From: Ulva prolifera
Lineage: Eukaryota; Chlorophyta; Ulvophyceae; Ulvales; Ulvaceae
Direction of reading: 5' to 3'
DNA length: 64,000 nucleotides
Assembly: GCA_023078555.1 (NCBI GenBank)
Contig: CM041199.1
Coordinates: 8,375,315-8,439,314 of the forward strand
Shown: positions 22,801 through 35,594 of the stretch, in pieces
How the letters are laid out: every line of letters starts with the position of its first letter
Position numbering within the stretch: position 1 is the stretch's first letter
Made by a program: the position numbers and the translations under genes
Notes under the pieces: generated by a model
Seen by the model: only the letters and a program-made list of their open reading frames with translations
The model's database searches: none
What the model was told of the DNA's origin: nothing

Positions 22801-25800
22801 TGGAGTGACCGTGTCCGTGTGAAGTGTCCGTGTGGAGTGTACGTGTGGAGTGTTCAAGTCCGTGTGGAGTGTCCGTGTGGAGTGTACGTGTGGAGTGCCC
22901 AAGTCCGTGTGGAGTGTCCGTGTGGAGTGTCCGTGTGGAGTTACCGAGTCCGTGTGGAGTGGCCGTGTGGAGTGACCGTGTGGAGTGCCCAAGTCCGTGT
23001 GGAGTGTCCGTGTGGATTGTACGTGTGGAGTGACCGAGTCCGTGTGCAGTGTCCGTGTGGAGTGTACGTGTGAAGTAACCGTGTCCGTGTGGAGTGGCCG
23101 TGTGGAGTGACCGTTTGCAGTGTACATGTGGAGTGACCGAGTCCGTGTGGAGTGTCCGTGTGGAATGTACGTGTGGAGTGACCGTGTCCGTGTGGAGTGT
23201 CCGTGTGGAGTGTCCGTGTGGAGAGACCGAGTCCGTGTGGAGTGGCCGTGTGGAGTGTCCGTTTGGAGTGTACGTGTGGAGTGACCGTGTCCGTGTGAAG
23301 TGTCCGTGTGGAGTGTACGTGTGGAGTGTTCAAGTCCGTGTGGAGTGTCCGTGTGGAGTGTACGTGTGGAGTGCCCAAGTCCGTGTGGAGTGTCCGTGTG
23401 GAGTGTCCGTGTGGAGTTACCGAGTCCGTGTGGAGTGGCCGTGTGGAGTGACCGTGTGGAGTGTACGTGTGGAGTGACCGAGTCCGTGTGGAGTGTCCGT
23501 GTGGAGTGTACGCGTGGAGTGTCCGTGTGGAGTGTACATGTGTAGTGACGGAGTCCGTGTGGAGTGTCCGTGTGGAGTGTACGTGTGGACTGCCCAAGTC
23601 CGTGTGGAGTGTCCGTGTGGAGTGTACGTGTGGAGTGACCGTGTCCGTGTGGAGTGGCCGTGTGGAGTGGCCGTGTGGAGTGCCCAAGTCCGTGTGGAGT
23701 GTCCGTGTGGAGTGTCCGTGTGGAGTGTACGTGTGGAGTGACCGTGTCCGTGTGGAGTGTCCGTGTGGAGTTTCCGTTTGGAGTGTACGTGTGGAGTGAC
23801 CGTGTCCGTGTGGTGTGTCCATGTGGAGTGTACGTGTGGAGTGCCCAAGTCCGTGTGGAGTGTCCGTGTGGAGTGTACGTGTGGAGTGACCGTGTCCGTG
23901 TGGAGTGGCCGTGTGGAGTGGCCGTGTGGAGTGCCCAAGTCCGTGTGGAGTGTCCGTGTGGAGTGTCCGTGTGGAGTGTACGTGTGGAGTGACCGTGTCC
24001 GTGTGGAGTGTCCGTGTGGAGTTTCCGCTTGGAGTGTACGTGTGGAGTGACCGTGTCCGTGTGGTGTGTCCATGTGGAGTGTACGTGTGGAGTGCCCAAG
24101 TCCGTGTGGAGTGGCCATGTGGAGTGACCGAGTCCGTGTGGAGTGTAGGTGTGGAGTGTCCGTGTGGAGTGACCGAGTCCGTGTGGAGTGGCCGTGTGGA
24201 GTGACCGTGTGGAGTGTCTGTGTGGAGTGACCGAGTCCGTGTGGAGTGGCCGTGTGGAGTGTCCGTGTGGAGTGACCGTGTGGAGTGACCGAGTCCGTGT
24301 GGAGTGTCCGTGTGGGGTGTACGTGTGGAGTGCCCAAGTCCGTGTGGAGTGTCCGTGTGGAGTGTCCGCGTGGAGTGACCGCTCCGTGTGGAGTTGCCGT
24401 GTGGAGTGTCCGTGTGGAGTTGCCGTGTAAAGTGACCGAGTCCGTGTGGAGTGTACGTGTGGAGTGTCCGTGTGGAGTGACCGAGTCCGTGTGGAGTGGC
24501 CGTGTGGAGTGTCCGTGTGGAGTGACAGTCCGGAGTGACCGAGCCCGTGTGGAGTGTCCGTGTGGAGTGTACGTGTGGAGTGCCCAAGTCCGTGTGGAGT
24601 GTCCGTGTGGAGTGACCGTGTGGAGTGACCGAGTCCGTGTGGAATGTCCGTGTGGGGTGTACGTGTGGAGTGCCCAAGTCCGTGTGGAGTGTCCGTGTGG
24701 AGTGTCCGCGTGGAGTGACCGCTCCGTGTGGAGTTGCCGTGTGGAGTGTCCGTGTGGAGTGACAGTGTGGAGTGACCGAGCCCGTGTGGAGTGTCCGTGT
24801 GGAGTGTACGTGTGGAGTGACCGTGTGGAGTGACCGAGTGGATTGACCGTGTGGAGTGTACGTGTGGAGTGACCGAGTCCGTGTGGAGTGTCCGTGTGGA
24901 ATGTACGTGTGGAGTGACCGAGTCCGTGTGGAGTGTCTGTGTGGAGCGTCCGTGTGGAGTGACCGAGTCCGTGTGGAGTGGCCGTGTGGAGTGTCCGTGT
25001 GGAGTGTCCGTGTGGAGTGACCGAGTCCGTGTGGAGTGGCCGTGTGGAGTGACCGTGTGGAGTGACCGAGTCCGTGTGGAATGTCCGTGTGGGGTGTACG
25101 TGTGGAGTGCCCAAGTCCGTGTGGAGTGTCCGTGTGGAGTGTCCGCGTGGAGTGACCGCTCCGTGTGGAGTTGCCGTGTGGAGTGTCCGTGTGGAGTTGC
25201 CGTGTAAAGTGACCGAGTCCGTGTGGAGTGTACGTGTGGAGTGTCCGTGTGGAGTGACCGAGTCCGTGTGGAGTGGCCGTGTGGAGTGTCCGTGTGGAGT
25301 GACAGTCCGGAGTGACCGAGCCCGTGTGGAGTGTCCGTGTGGAGTGTACGTGTGGAGTGCCCAAGTCCGTGTGGAGTGTCCGTGTGGAGTGTCCGCGTGG
25401 AGTGACCGAGTCCGTGTGGAGTGGCCGTGTGGAGTGACCGTGTGGAGTGCCCAAGTCCGTGTGGAGTGTCCGTGTGGATTGTACGTGTGGAGTGACCGAG
25501 TCCGTGTGCAGTGTCCGTGTGGAGTGTACGTGTGAAGTAACCGTGTCCGTGTGGAGTGGCCGTGTGGAGTGACCGTTTGCAGTGTACATGTGGAGTGACC
25601 GAGTCCGTGTGGAGTGTCTGTGTGGAGCGTCCGTGTGGAGTGACCGAGTCCGTGTGGAGTGGCCGTGTGGAGTGTCCGTGTGGAGTGTCCGTGTGGAGTG
25701 ACCGAGTCCGTGTGGAGTGGCCGTGTGGAGTGACCGTGTGGAGTGACCGAGTCCGTGTGGAATGTCCGTGTGGGGTGTACGTGTGGAGTGCCCAAGTCCG

Positions 25801-28800
25801 TGTGGAGTGTCCGTGTGGAGTGTCCGCGTGGAGTGACCGCTCCGTGTGGAGTTGCCGTGTGGAGTGTCCGTGTGGAGTTGCCGTGTAAAGTGACCGAGTC
25901 CGTGTGGAGTGTACGTGTGGAGTGTCCGTGTGGAGTGACCGAGTCCGTGTGGAGTGGCCGTGTGGAGTGTCCGTGTGGAGTGACAGTCCGGAGTGACCGA
26001 GCCCGTGTGGAGTGTCCGTGTGGAGTGTACGTGTGGAGTGCCCAAGTCCGTGTGGAGTGTCCGTGTGGAGTGTCCGCGTGGAGTGACCGAGTCCGTGTGG
26101 AGTGGCCGTGTGGAGTGTCCGTGTGGAGTGCCCGAGTCCGTGTGGAGTGGCCGTGTGGAGTGTCCGTGTGGAGTGACCGTGTGGAGTGACCGAGTCCGTG
26201 TGGAGTGTCCGTGTGGAGTGTACGTATGGAGTGCCCAAGTCCGTGTGGAGTGTCCGTGTGGAGTGTCCGTGTGGAGTTGCCGTGTAAAGTGACCGAGTCC
26301 GTGTGGAGTGTACGTGTGGAGTGTCCGTGTGGAGTGACCGAGTCCGTGTGGAGTGGCCGTGTGGAGTGTACGTGTGGAGTGCCAAAGTCCGTGTGGAGTG
26401 GCCGTGTGGAGTGTCCGTCTGGAGTGTATGCTTGGAGTGACCGTGTCTGTGTGGAGTGTCCATGTGGAGTGTACGTGTGGAGTGTTCAAGTCCGTGTGGA
26501 GTGTCCGTGTGGAGTGTACGTGTGGAGTGCACAAGTCCGTGTGGAGTGTCCGTGTGGCGTGTCCGTGTGGAGTTACCGAGTCTGTGCGGAGTGGCCGTGT
26601 GTAGTGACCGTGTGGAGTGTACGTGTGGAGTGACCGAGTCCGTGTGGAGTGGCCGTGTGGAGTGTCCGTGTGGAGTGCCCAAGTCCGTGTGGAGTGGCCG
26701 TGTGGAGTGTACGTGTGGAGTGCCCAAGTCCGTGTGGAGTGTACGTGTGGAGTGGCCAAGTCCGTGTGGATTGTCCGTGTGGAGTGTCCGTGTGGAGTGA
26801 CCGAGTCCGTGTGGAGTGGCCGTGTGGAGTGACCGTGTGGAGTGTCTGTGTGGAGTGACCGAGTCCGTGTGGAGTGGCCGTGTGGAGTGTCCGTGTGGAG
26901 TGACCGTGTGGAGTGACCGAGTCCGTGTGGAGTGTCCGTGTGGAGTGTACGTATGGAGTGCCCAAGTCCGTGTGGAGTGTCCGTGTGGAGTGTCCGCGTG
27001 GAGTGACCGAGTCCGTGTGGAGTGGCCGTGTGGAGTGTCCGTGTGGAGTTGCCGTGTAAAGTGACCGAGTCCGTGTGGAGTGTACGTGTGGAGTGTCCGT
27101 GTGGAGTGACCGAGTCCGTGTGGAGTGGCCGTGTGGAGTGTACGTGTGGAGTGCCCAAGTCCGTGTGGAGTGGCCGTGTGGAGTGTCCGTTTGGAGTGTA
27201 CGTGTGGAGTGACCGTGTCCGTGTGGTGTGTCCGTGTGGAGTGTACGTGTGGAGTGCCCAAGTCCGTGTGGAGTGTACGTGTGGAGTGGCCAAGTCCGTG
27301 TGGATTGTCCGTGTGGAGTGTCCGTGTGGAGTGACCGAGTCCGTGTGGAGTGGCCGTGTGGAGTGACCGTGTGGAGTGTCTGTGTGGAGTGACCGAGTCC
27401 GTGTGGAGTGGCCGTGTGGAGTGTCCGTGTGGAGTGACCGTGTGGAGTGACCGAGTCCGTGTGGAGTGTCCGTGTGGAGTGTACGTATGGAGTGCCCAAG
27501 TCCGTGTGGAGTGTCCGTGTGGAGTGTCCGCGTGGAGTGACCGAGTCCGTGTGGAGTGGCCGTGTGGAGTGTCCGTGTGGAGTTGCCGTGTAAAGTGACC
27601 GAGTCCGTGTGGAGTGTACGTGTGGAGTGTCCGTGTGGAGTGACCGAGTCCGTGTGGAGTGGCCGTGTGGAGTGTACGTGTGGAGTGCCCAAGTCCGTGT
27701 GGAGTGGCCGTGTGGAGTGTCCGTCTGGAGTGTATGCTTGGAGTGACCGTGTCTGTGTGGAGTGTCCATGTGGAGTGTACGTGTGGAGTGTTCAAGTCCG
27801 TGTGGAGTGTCCGTGTGGAGTGTACGTGTGGAGTGCACAAGTCCGTGTGGAGTGTCCGTGTGGAGTGTCCGTGTGGAGTTACCGAGTCTGTGCGGAGTGG
27901 CCGTGTGTAGTGACCGTGTGGAGTGTACGTGTGGAGTGACCGAGTCCGTGTGGAGTGTCCGTGTGGAGTGTACGTGTGGAGTGACCGAGTCCGTGTGGAG
28001 TGTCCGTGTGGAGTGTACGTGTGGAGTGTCCGTGTGGAGTTGCCGTGTAAAGTGACCGAGTCCGTGTGGAGTGTACGTGTGGAGTGTCCGTGTGGAGTGA
28101 CCGAGTCCGTGTGGAGTGGCCGTGTGGAGTGTACGTGTGGAGTGCCCAAGTCCGTGTGGAGTGGCCGTGTGTAGTGACCGTGTGGAGTGTACGTGTGGAG
28201 TGACCGAGTCCGTGTGGAGTGTCCGTGTGGAGTGTACGTGTGGAGTGACCGAGTCCGTGTGGAGTGTCCGTGTGGAGTGTACGCGTGGAGTGACCGTGTG
28301 GAGTGTACGTGAGAAGTGACCGAGTCCGTGTGGAGTGTCCGTGTGGAGTGTCCGCGTGGAGTGACCGTGTGGAGTGCCCAAGTCCGTGTGGAGTGTCCGT
28401 GTGGAGTGTACGTGTGGACTGCCCAAGTCCGTGTGGAGTGTCCGTGTGGAGTGTACGTGTGGAGTGACCGAGTCCGTGTGGAATGTCCGTGTGGAGTGTA
28501 CGTGTGGAGTGCCCAAGTCCGTGTGGAGTGTCCGTGTGGAGTGTCCGTGTGGAGTGACCGAGTCCGTGTGGAGTGGCCGTGTGGAGTGTCGGTGTGGAGT
28601 GGCCGTGTGGAGTGACCGGGTCCGTGTGGAGTGTACGTGTGGAGTGACAGTGTGGAGTGACCGAGCCCGTGTGGAGTGTCCGTGTGGAGTGACCGTGTGG
28701 AGTGACCGAGTCCGTGTGGAGTGTCCGTGTGGAGTGTACGTGTGGAGTGCCCAAGTCCGTGTGGAGTGTCCGTGTGGAGTGTCCGTGTGGAGTGTCCGTG

Positions 28801-31800
28801 TGGAGTGACCGAGTCCGTGTGGAGTGGCCGTGTGGAGTGACCGTGTGGAGTGTCTGTGTGGAGTGACCGAGTCCGTGTGGAGTGGCCGTGTGGAGTGTCC
28901 GTGTGGAGTGACCGTGTGGAGTGACCGAGTCCGTGTGGAGTGTCCGTGTGGAGTGTACGTATGGAGTGCCCAAGTCCGTGTGGAGTGTCCGTGTGGAGTG
29001 TCCGCGTGGAGTGACCGAGTCCGTGTGGAGTGGCCGTGTGGAGTGTCCGTGTGGAGTTGCCGTGTAAAGTGACCGAGTCCGTGTGGAGTGTACGTGTGGA
29101 GTGTCCGTGTGGAGTGACCGAGTCCGTGTGGAGTGGCCGTGTGGAGTGTACGTGTGGAGTGCCCAAGTCCGTGTGGAGTGGCCGTGTGGAGTGTCCGTCT
29201 GGAGTGTATGCTTGGAGTGACCGTGTCTGTGTGGAGTGTCCATGTGGAGTGTACGTGTGGAGTGTTCAAGTCCGTGTGGAGTGTCCGTGTGGAGTGTACG
29301 TGTGGAGTGCACAAGTCCGTGTGGAGTGTCCGTGTGGAGTGTCCGTGTGGAGTTACCGAGTCTGTGCGGAGTGGCCGTGTGTAGTGACCGTGTGGAGTGT
29401 ACGTGTGGAGTGACCGAGTCCGTGTGGAGTGTCCGTGTGGAGTGTACGTGTGGAGTGACCGAGTCCGTGTGGAGTGTCCGTGTGGAGTGTACGTGTGGAG
29501 TGTCCGTGTGGAGTTGCCGTGTAAAGTGACCGAGTCCGTGTGGAGTGTACGTGTGGAGTGTCCGTGTGGAGTGACCGAGTCCGTGTGGAGTGGCCGTGTG
29601 GAGTGTACGTGTGGAGTGCCCAAGTCCGTGTGGAGTGGCCGTGTGGAGTGTCCGTCTGGAGTGTATGCTTGGAGTGACCGTGTCTGTGTGGAGTGTCCAT
29701 GTGGAGTGTACGTGTGGAGTGTTCAAGTCCGTGTGGAGTGTCCGTGTGGAGTGTACGTGTGGAGTGCACAAGTCCGTGTGGAGTGTCCGTGTGGAGTGTC
29801 CGTGTGGAGTTACCGAGTCTGTGCGGAGTGGCCGTGTGTAGTGACCGTGTGGAGTGTACGTGTGGAGTGACCGAGTCCGTGTGGAGTGTCCGTGTGGAGT
29901 GTACGTGTGGAGTGACCGAGTCCGTGTGGAGTGTCCGTGTGGAGTGTACGTGTGGAGTGTCCGTGTGGAGTTGCCGTGTAAAGTGACCGAGTCCGTGTGG
30001 AGTGTACGTGTGGAGTGTCCGTGTGGAGTGACCGAGTCCGTGTGGAGTGGCCGTGTGGAGTGTACGTGTGGAGTGCCCAAGTCCGTGTGGAGTGGCCGTG
30101 TGGAGTGTCCGTCTGGAGTGTATGCTTGGAGTGACCGTGTCTGTGTGGAGTGTCCATGTGGAGTGTACGTGTGGAGTGTTCAAGTCCGTGTGGAGTGTCC
30201 GTGTGGAGTGTACGTGTGGAGTGCACAAGTCCGTGTGGAGTGTCCGTGTGGAGTGTCCGTGTGGAGTTACCGAGTCTGTGCGGAGTGGCCGTGTGTAGTG
30301 ACCGTGTGGAGTGTACGTGTGGAGTGACCGAGTCCGTGTGGAGTGTCCGTGTGGAGTGTACGTGTGGAGTGACCGAGTCCGTGTGGAGTGTCCGTGTGGA
30401 GTGTACGTGTGGAGTGTCCGTGTGGAGTTGCCGTGTAAAGTGACCGAGTCCGTGTGGAGTGTACGTGTGGAGTGTCCGTGTGGAGTGACCGAGTCCGTGT
30501 GGAGTGGCCGTGTGGAGTGTACGTGTGGAGTGCCCAAGTCCGTGTGGAGTGGCCGTGTGTAGTGACCGTGTGGAGTGTACGTGTGGAGTGACCGAGTCCG
30601 TGTGGAGTGTCCGTGTGGAGTGTACGTGTGGAGTGACCGAGTCCGTGTGGAGTGTCCGTGTGGAGTGTACGCGTGGAGTGACCGTGTGGAGTGTACGTGA
30701 GAAGTGACCGAGTCCGTGTGGAGTGTCCGTGTGGAGTGTCCGCGTGGAGTGACCGTGTGGAGTGCCCAAGTCCGTGTGGAGTGTCCGTGTGGAGTGTACG
30801 TGTGGACTGCCCAAGTCCGTGTGGAGTGTCCGTGTGGAGTGTACGTGTGGAGTGACCGAGTCCGTGTGGAATGTCCGTGTGGAGTGTACGTGTGGAGTGC
30901 CCAAGTCCGTGTGGAGTGTCCGTGTGGAGTGTCCGTGTGGAGTGACCGAGTCCGTGTGGAGTGGCCGTGTGGAGTGTCGGTGTGGAGTGGCCGTGTGGAG
31001 TGACCGGGTCCGTGTGGAGTGTACGTGTGGAGTGACAGTGTGGAGTGACCGAGCCCGTGTGGAGTGTCCGTGTGGAGTGTACGTGTGGAGTGACCGTGTC
31101 CGTGTGGAGTGGCCGTGTGGAGTGACCGTGTGGAGTGACCGAGTCCGTGTGGAGTGTCCGTGTGGAGTGTACGTGTGGAGTGCCCAAGTCCGTGTGGAGT
31201 GTCCGTGTGGAGTGTCCGTTTGGAGTGTACGTGTGGAGTGACCGTGTCCGTGTGGTGTGTCCGTGTGGAGTGTACGTGTGGAGTGACCGAGTCCGTGTGG
31301 AGTGTCCGTGTGGAGTGTACGTGTGGAGTGCACAAGTCCGTGTGGAGTGTCCGTGTGGCGTGTCCGTGTGGAGTTACCGAGTCTGTGCGGAGTGGCCGTG
31401 TGTAGTGACCGTGTGGAGTGTACGTGTGGAGTGACCGAGTCCGTGTGGAGTGGCCGTGTGGAGTGTCCGTGTGGAGTGCCCAAGTCCGTGTGGAGTGGCC
31501 GTGTGGAGTGTCCGTTTGGAGTGTACGTGTGGAGTGACCGTGTCCGTGTGGTGTGTCCGTGTGGAGTGTACGTGTGGAGTGCCCAAGTCCGTGTGGAGTG
31601 TACGTGTGGAGTGGCCAAGTCCGTGTGGATTGTCCGTGTGGAGTGTCCGTGTGGAGTGACCGAGTCCGTGTGGAGTGGCCGTGTGGAGTGACCGTGTGGA
31701 GTGTCTGTGTGGAGTGACCGAGTCCGTGTGGAGTGGCCGTGTGGAGTGTCCGTGTGGAGTGACCGTGTGGAGTGACCGAGTCCGTGTGGAGTGTCCGTGT

Positions 31801-34800
31801 GGAGTGTACGTATGGAGTGCCCAAGTCCGTGTGGAGTGTCCGTGTGGAGTGTCCGCGTGGAGTGACCGAGTCCGTGTGGAGTGGCCGTGTGGAGTGTCCG
31901 TGTGGAGTTGCCGTGTAAAGTGACCGAGTCCGTGTGGAGTGTACGTGTGGAGTGTCCGTGTGGAGTGACCGAGTCCGTGTGGAGTGGCCGTGTGGAGTGT
32001 ACGTGTGGAGTGCCCAAGTCCGTGTGGAGTGGCCGTGTGGAGTGTCCGTCTGGAGTGTATGCTTGGAGTGACCGTGTCTGTGTGGAGTGTCCATGTGGAG
32101 TGTACGTGTGGAGTGTTCAAGTCCGTGTGGAGTGTCCGTGTGGAGTGTACGTGTGGAGTGCACAAGTCCGTGTGGAGTGTCCGTGTGGAGTGTCCGTGTG
32201 GAGTTACCGAGTCTGTGCGGAGTGGCCGTTTGTAGTGACCGTGTGGAGTGTACGTGTGGAGTGACCGAGTCCGTGTGGAGTGTCCGTGTGGAGTGTACGT
32301 GTGGAGTGACCGAGTCCGTGTGGAGTGTCCGTGTGGAGTGTACGTGTGGAGTGTCCGTGTGGAGTTGCCGTGTAAAGTGGCCGAGTCCGTGTGGAGTGTA
32401 CGTGTGGAGTGTCCGTGTGGAGTGACCGAGTCCGTGTGGAGTGGCCGTGTGGAGTGTACGTGTGGAGTGCCCAAGTCCGTGTGGAGTGGCCGTGTGGAGT
32501 GTCCGTCTGGAGTGTATGCTTGGAGTGACCGTGTCTGTGTGGAGTGTCCATGTGGAGTGTACGTGTGGAGTGTTCAAGTCCGTGTGGAGTGTCCGTGTGG
32601 AGTGTACGTGTGGAGTGCACAAGTCCGTGTGGAGTGTCCGTGTGGAGTGTCCGTGTGGAGTTACCGAGTCTGTGCGGAGTGGCCGTGTGTAGTGACCGTG
32701 TGGAGTGTACGTGTGGAGTGACCGAGTCCGTGTGGAGTGTCCGTGTGGAGTGTACGTGTGGAGTGACCGAGTCCGTGTGGAGTGTCCATGTGGAGTGTAC
32801 GCGTGGAGTGACCGTGTGGAGTGTACGTGAGAAGTGACCGAGTCCGTGTGGAGTGTCCGTGTGGAGTGTCCGCGTGGAGTGACCGTGTGGAGTGCCCAAG
32901 TCCGTGTGGAGTCTCCGTGTGGAGTGTACGTGTGGACTGCCCAAGTCCGTGTGGAGTGTCCGTGTGGAGTGTACGTGTGGAGTGACCGAGTCCGTGTGGA
33001 ATGTCCGTGTGGAGTGTACGTGTGGAGTGCCCAAGTCCGTGTGGAGTGTCCGTGTGGAGTGTCCGTGTGGAGTGACCGAGTCCGTGTGGAGTGGCCGTGT
33101 GGAGTGTCGGTGTGGAGTGGCCGTGTGGAGTGACCGGGTCCGTGTGGAGTGTACGTGTGGAGTGACAGTGTGGAGTGACCGAGCCCGTGTGGAGTGTCCG
33201 TGTGGAGTGTACGTGTGGAGTGACCGTGTCCGTGTGGAGTGGCCGTGTGGAGTGACCGTGTGGAGTGACCGAGTCCGTGTGGAGTGTCCGTGTGGAGTGT
33301 ACGTGTGGAGTGCCCAAGTCCGTGTGGAGTGTCCGTGTGGAGTGTCCGTTTGGAGTGTACGTGTGGAGTGACCGTGTCCGTGTGGTGTGTCCGTGTGGAG
33401 TGTACGTGTGGAGTGACCGAGTCCGTGTGGAGTGTCCGTGTGGAGTGTCCGCGTGGAGTGACCGAGTCCGTGTGGAGTGGCCGTGTGGAGTGTCCGTGTG
33501 GAGTTGCCGTGTAAAGTGACCGAGTCCGTGTGGAGTGTAGGTGTGGAGTGTCCGTGTGGAGTGACCGAGTCCGTGTGGAGTGGCCGTGTGGAGTGTCCGT
33601 GTGGAGTGACAGTGTGGAGTGACTGAGCCCGTGTGGAGTGTCCGTGTGGAGTGTACGTGTGGAGTGACCGTGTGGAGTGACCGAGTGGATTGACCGTGTG
33701 GAGTGTACGTGTGGAAAGACCGAGTCCGTGTGGAGTGTCCGTGTGGAATGTACGTGTGGAGTGACCGAGTCCGTGTGGAGTGTCCGTGTGGAGTGTCCGT
33801 GTGGAGTGACCGAGTCCGTGTGGAGTGTCCGTGTGGAGTGTACGTGTGTAGTGTCCGTCTGGAGTGTACATGTGTAGTGACCGAGTCCGTGTGGAGTGTC
33901 CGTGTGGAGTGTACGTGTGGACTGCCCAAGTCCGTGTGGAGTGTCCGTGTGGAGTGTACGTGTGGAGTGACCGAGTCCGTGTGGAATGTCCGTGTGGGGT
34001 GTACGTGTGGAGTGCCCAAGTCCGTGTGGAGTGTCCGTGTGGAGTGTCCGCGTGGAGTGACCGCTCCGTGTGGAGTTGCCGTGTGGAGTGTCCGTGTGGA
34101 GTTGCCGTGTAAAGTGACCGAGTCCGTGTGGAGTGTACGTGTGGAGTGTCCGTGTGGAGTGACCGAGTCCGTGTGGAGTGGCCGTGTGGAGTGTCCGTGC
34201 GGAGTGACAGTGTGGAGTGACCGAGCCCGTGTGGAGTGGCCGTGTGGAGTGTCCGTGCGGAGTGACAGTGTGGAGTGACCGAGCCCGTGTGGAGTGTCCG
34301 TGTGGAGTGTACGTGTGGAGTGACTGAGTCCGTGTGGGGTGTACGTGTGGAGTGCCCAAGTCCGTGTGGAGTGTCCGTGTGGAGTGTCCAAGTCCGTGTG
34401 GATTGTCCGTGTGGAGTGTCCGTGTGGAGTGACCGAGTCCGTGTGGAGTGGCCGTGTGGAGTGACCGTGTGGAGTGACCGAGTCCATGTGGAGTGTCCGT
34501 GTGGAGTGTACGTGTGGAGTGCCCAAGTCCGTGTGGAGTGGCCGTGTGGTGTGTCCGTGTGGAGTGTCCGTGTGGAGTGACCGAGTCCGTGTGGAGTGGC
34601 CGTGTGGAGTGACCGTGTGGAGTGTCCGTGTGGAGTGACCGAGTCCGTGTGGAGTGGCCGTGTGGAGTGTCCGTGTGGAGTGACCGTGTGGGGTGACCGT
34701 GTCCGTGTGGAGTGTCCGTGTGGAGTGTCCGTGTGGAGTGTCCGCGTGGAGTGACCGTGTGGAGTGCCCAAGTCCGTGTGGAGTGTCCGTGTGGAGTGTA

Positions 34801-34956
34801 CGTGTGGACTGCCCAAGTCCGTGTGGAGTGTCCGTGTGGAGTGTACGTGTGGAGTGACCGAGTCCGTGTGGAATGTCCGTGTGGAGTGTACGTGTGGATT
34901 GCCCAAGTCCGTGTGGAGTGTCCGTGTGGAGTGTCCGTGTGGAGTGACCGAGCCCG
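19900..34956. repeat. Giant 13-bp minisatellite array, block 1
   Basis: The core is CCGTGTGGAGTGT, with the first base C or A and the last base T, A, C or G. After a 13-mer ending in A or C a 6-bp block often follows: CCGAGT, CCGTGT, CCAAGT, or rarer TCAAGT, ACAAGT, CCGGGT. The block equals the first six bases of the core, so it is a truncated copy and yields 19-bp units. A common block is three 13-mers plus one hexamer (45 bp). The array is continuous for 15 kb with point variants only. The plus strand is rich in G and T. No gene, promoter or transposon is seen inside it. Confidence 0.97.
29133..30503. repeat. 457-bp higher-order repeat, three tandem copies
   Basis: Identical variant patterns recur at 29133, 29590 and 30047, spacing exactly 457 bp, and again at 31984 and 32441. 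457 equals 31 x 13 plus 9 x 6, fitting the 13-mer/hexamer grammar. A diagnostic variant inside is GTATGCTTGGAGTGACCGTG. The near-identity shows recent local amplification by unequal exchange. Confidence 0.85.
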
Positions 34957-34989
34957 CGCCTTGGCGGCATGTGAGCATACACGGGCCTT

Positions 34990-35388
34990 TGTCAGAGCAC
35001 AGTGGGCGATCTGTGCGGGGTGATGGACGACTGCTTGGGCCTTCAAAGCAGAGATGAGCAGCTTTGGAAGCTGGATACACGCCATGGAGGTGCAGCAGGT
35101 GGCATCGGTTGTGCTTAGAAAATGGATGCTGCCATCCATGGTCGCAACTAACACCTCTGCCCGTGTTGGATGAAACGTCATGGCTGACACCTTGTATGTG
35201 GAGAGCCGGGAAGATGAGCCAACCTTGGCATCGGACTCGGTCCAGGCAGGCTCATGGCATTCATAAGAAACCTTGTATATAAGAACCTCGCTTTGGCTCG
35301 ACGCTGTGGCCAGCAAGATGCTCCCTGGATGTGCGGCTGACGTAACAGCTAGGCATGTGGGAACGGGCTTCACCTGATACTGTGCTAC
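34990..35388 (-). CDS. Probable WD40-repeat protein exon (partial)
   Basis: After an acceptor (CTGCAG|GTAGCACAG) the frame reads V-A-Q-Y-Q-V-K-P-V-P-T-C-L-A-V-T, then H-P-G-S-I-L-L-A-T-A-S-S-Q-S-E-V-L-I-Y-K-V and later V-S-A-M-T-F-H-P-T-R-A-E-V-L-V-A-T-M-D-G-S-I-H-F-L-S. The pattern 'hydrophobic-x-F-H-P...L-x-x-A-T...D-G-x-I...L' recurs as in beta-propeller WD repeats, giving parts of two blades. Family beyond WD40-like is unknown. The 3' border is unclear and the frame runs on into the satellite, which is not credible protein. A slightly earlier acceptor near 35425 is possible. Confidence 0.45.
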
Positions 35389-35478
35389 CTGCAGAGCGGG
35401 GCCTATCTCACCACGGGCGATCCTGTACGAACAGAGGTGAAAACAGAACGTCAATGCCAAGTGCCATATTCGATGAAC

Positions 35479-35594
35479 GTAAAGTAAGTTGACAGTTCCA
35501 TTGGAGATTTTACACCCTTTGGGATGTACACAAATGATCCATCGGAGAAAACCGCGGAATTCAGGGCGGTGTAGTAGTTGTCAGCCACAGGGAC
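35479..35594 (-). CDS. sufB: SufB (Fe-S cluster scaffold) internal exon, partial gene
   Basis: The exon begins after a CTGCAG acceptor and reads V-P-V-A-D-N-Y-Y-T, then [18 protein letters not shown], then [11 protein letters not shown]. This is the highly conserved central segment of SufB, part of the SufBCD complex that builds iron-sulphur clusters, in plastids of algae and plants. Only ~38 residues of a ~470-residue protein are here. The donor after S-T-Y-F is weak (TTTAC|GTTCATC), and the usual following Arg is not encoded. No other SufB exon is visible within the 955-bp island; the rest would lie across or beyond the satellite, so this may be a fragment or an exon of a gene with satellite-filled introns. 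Confidence 0.8.
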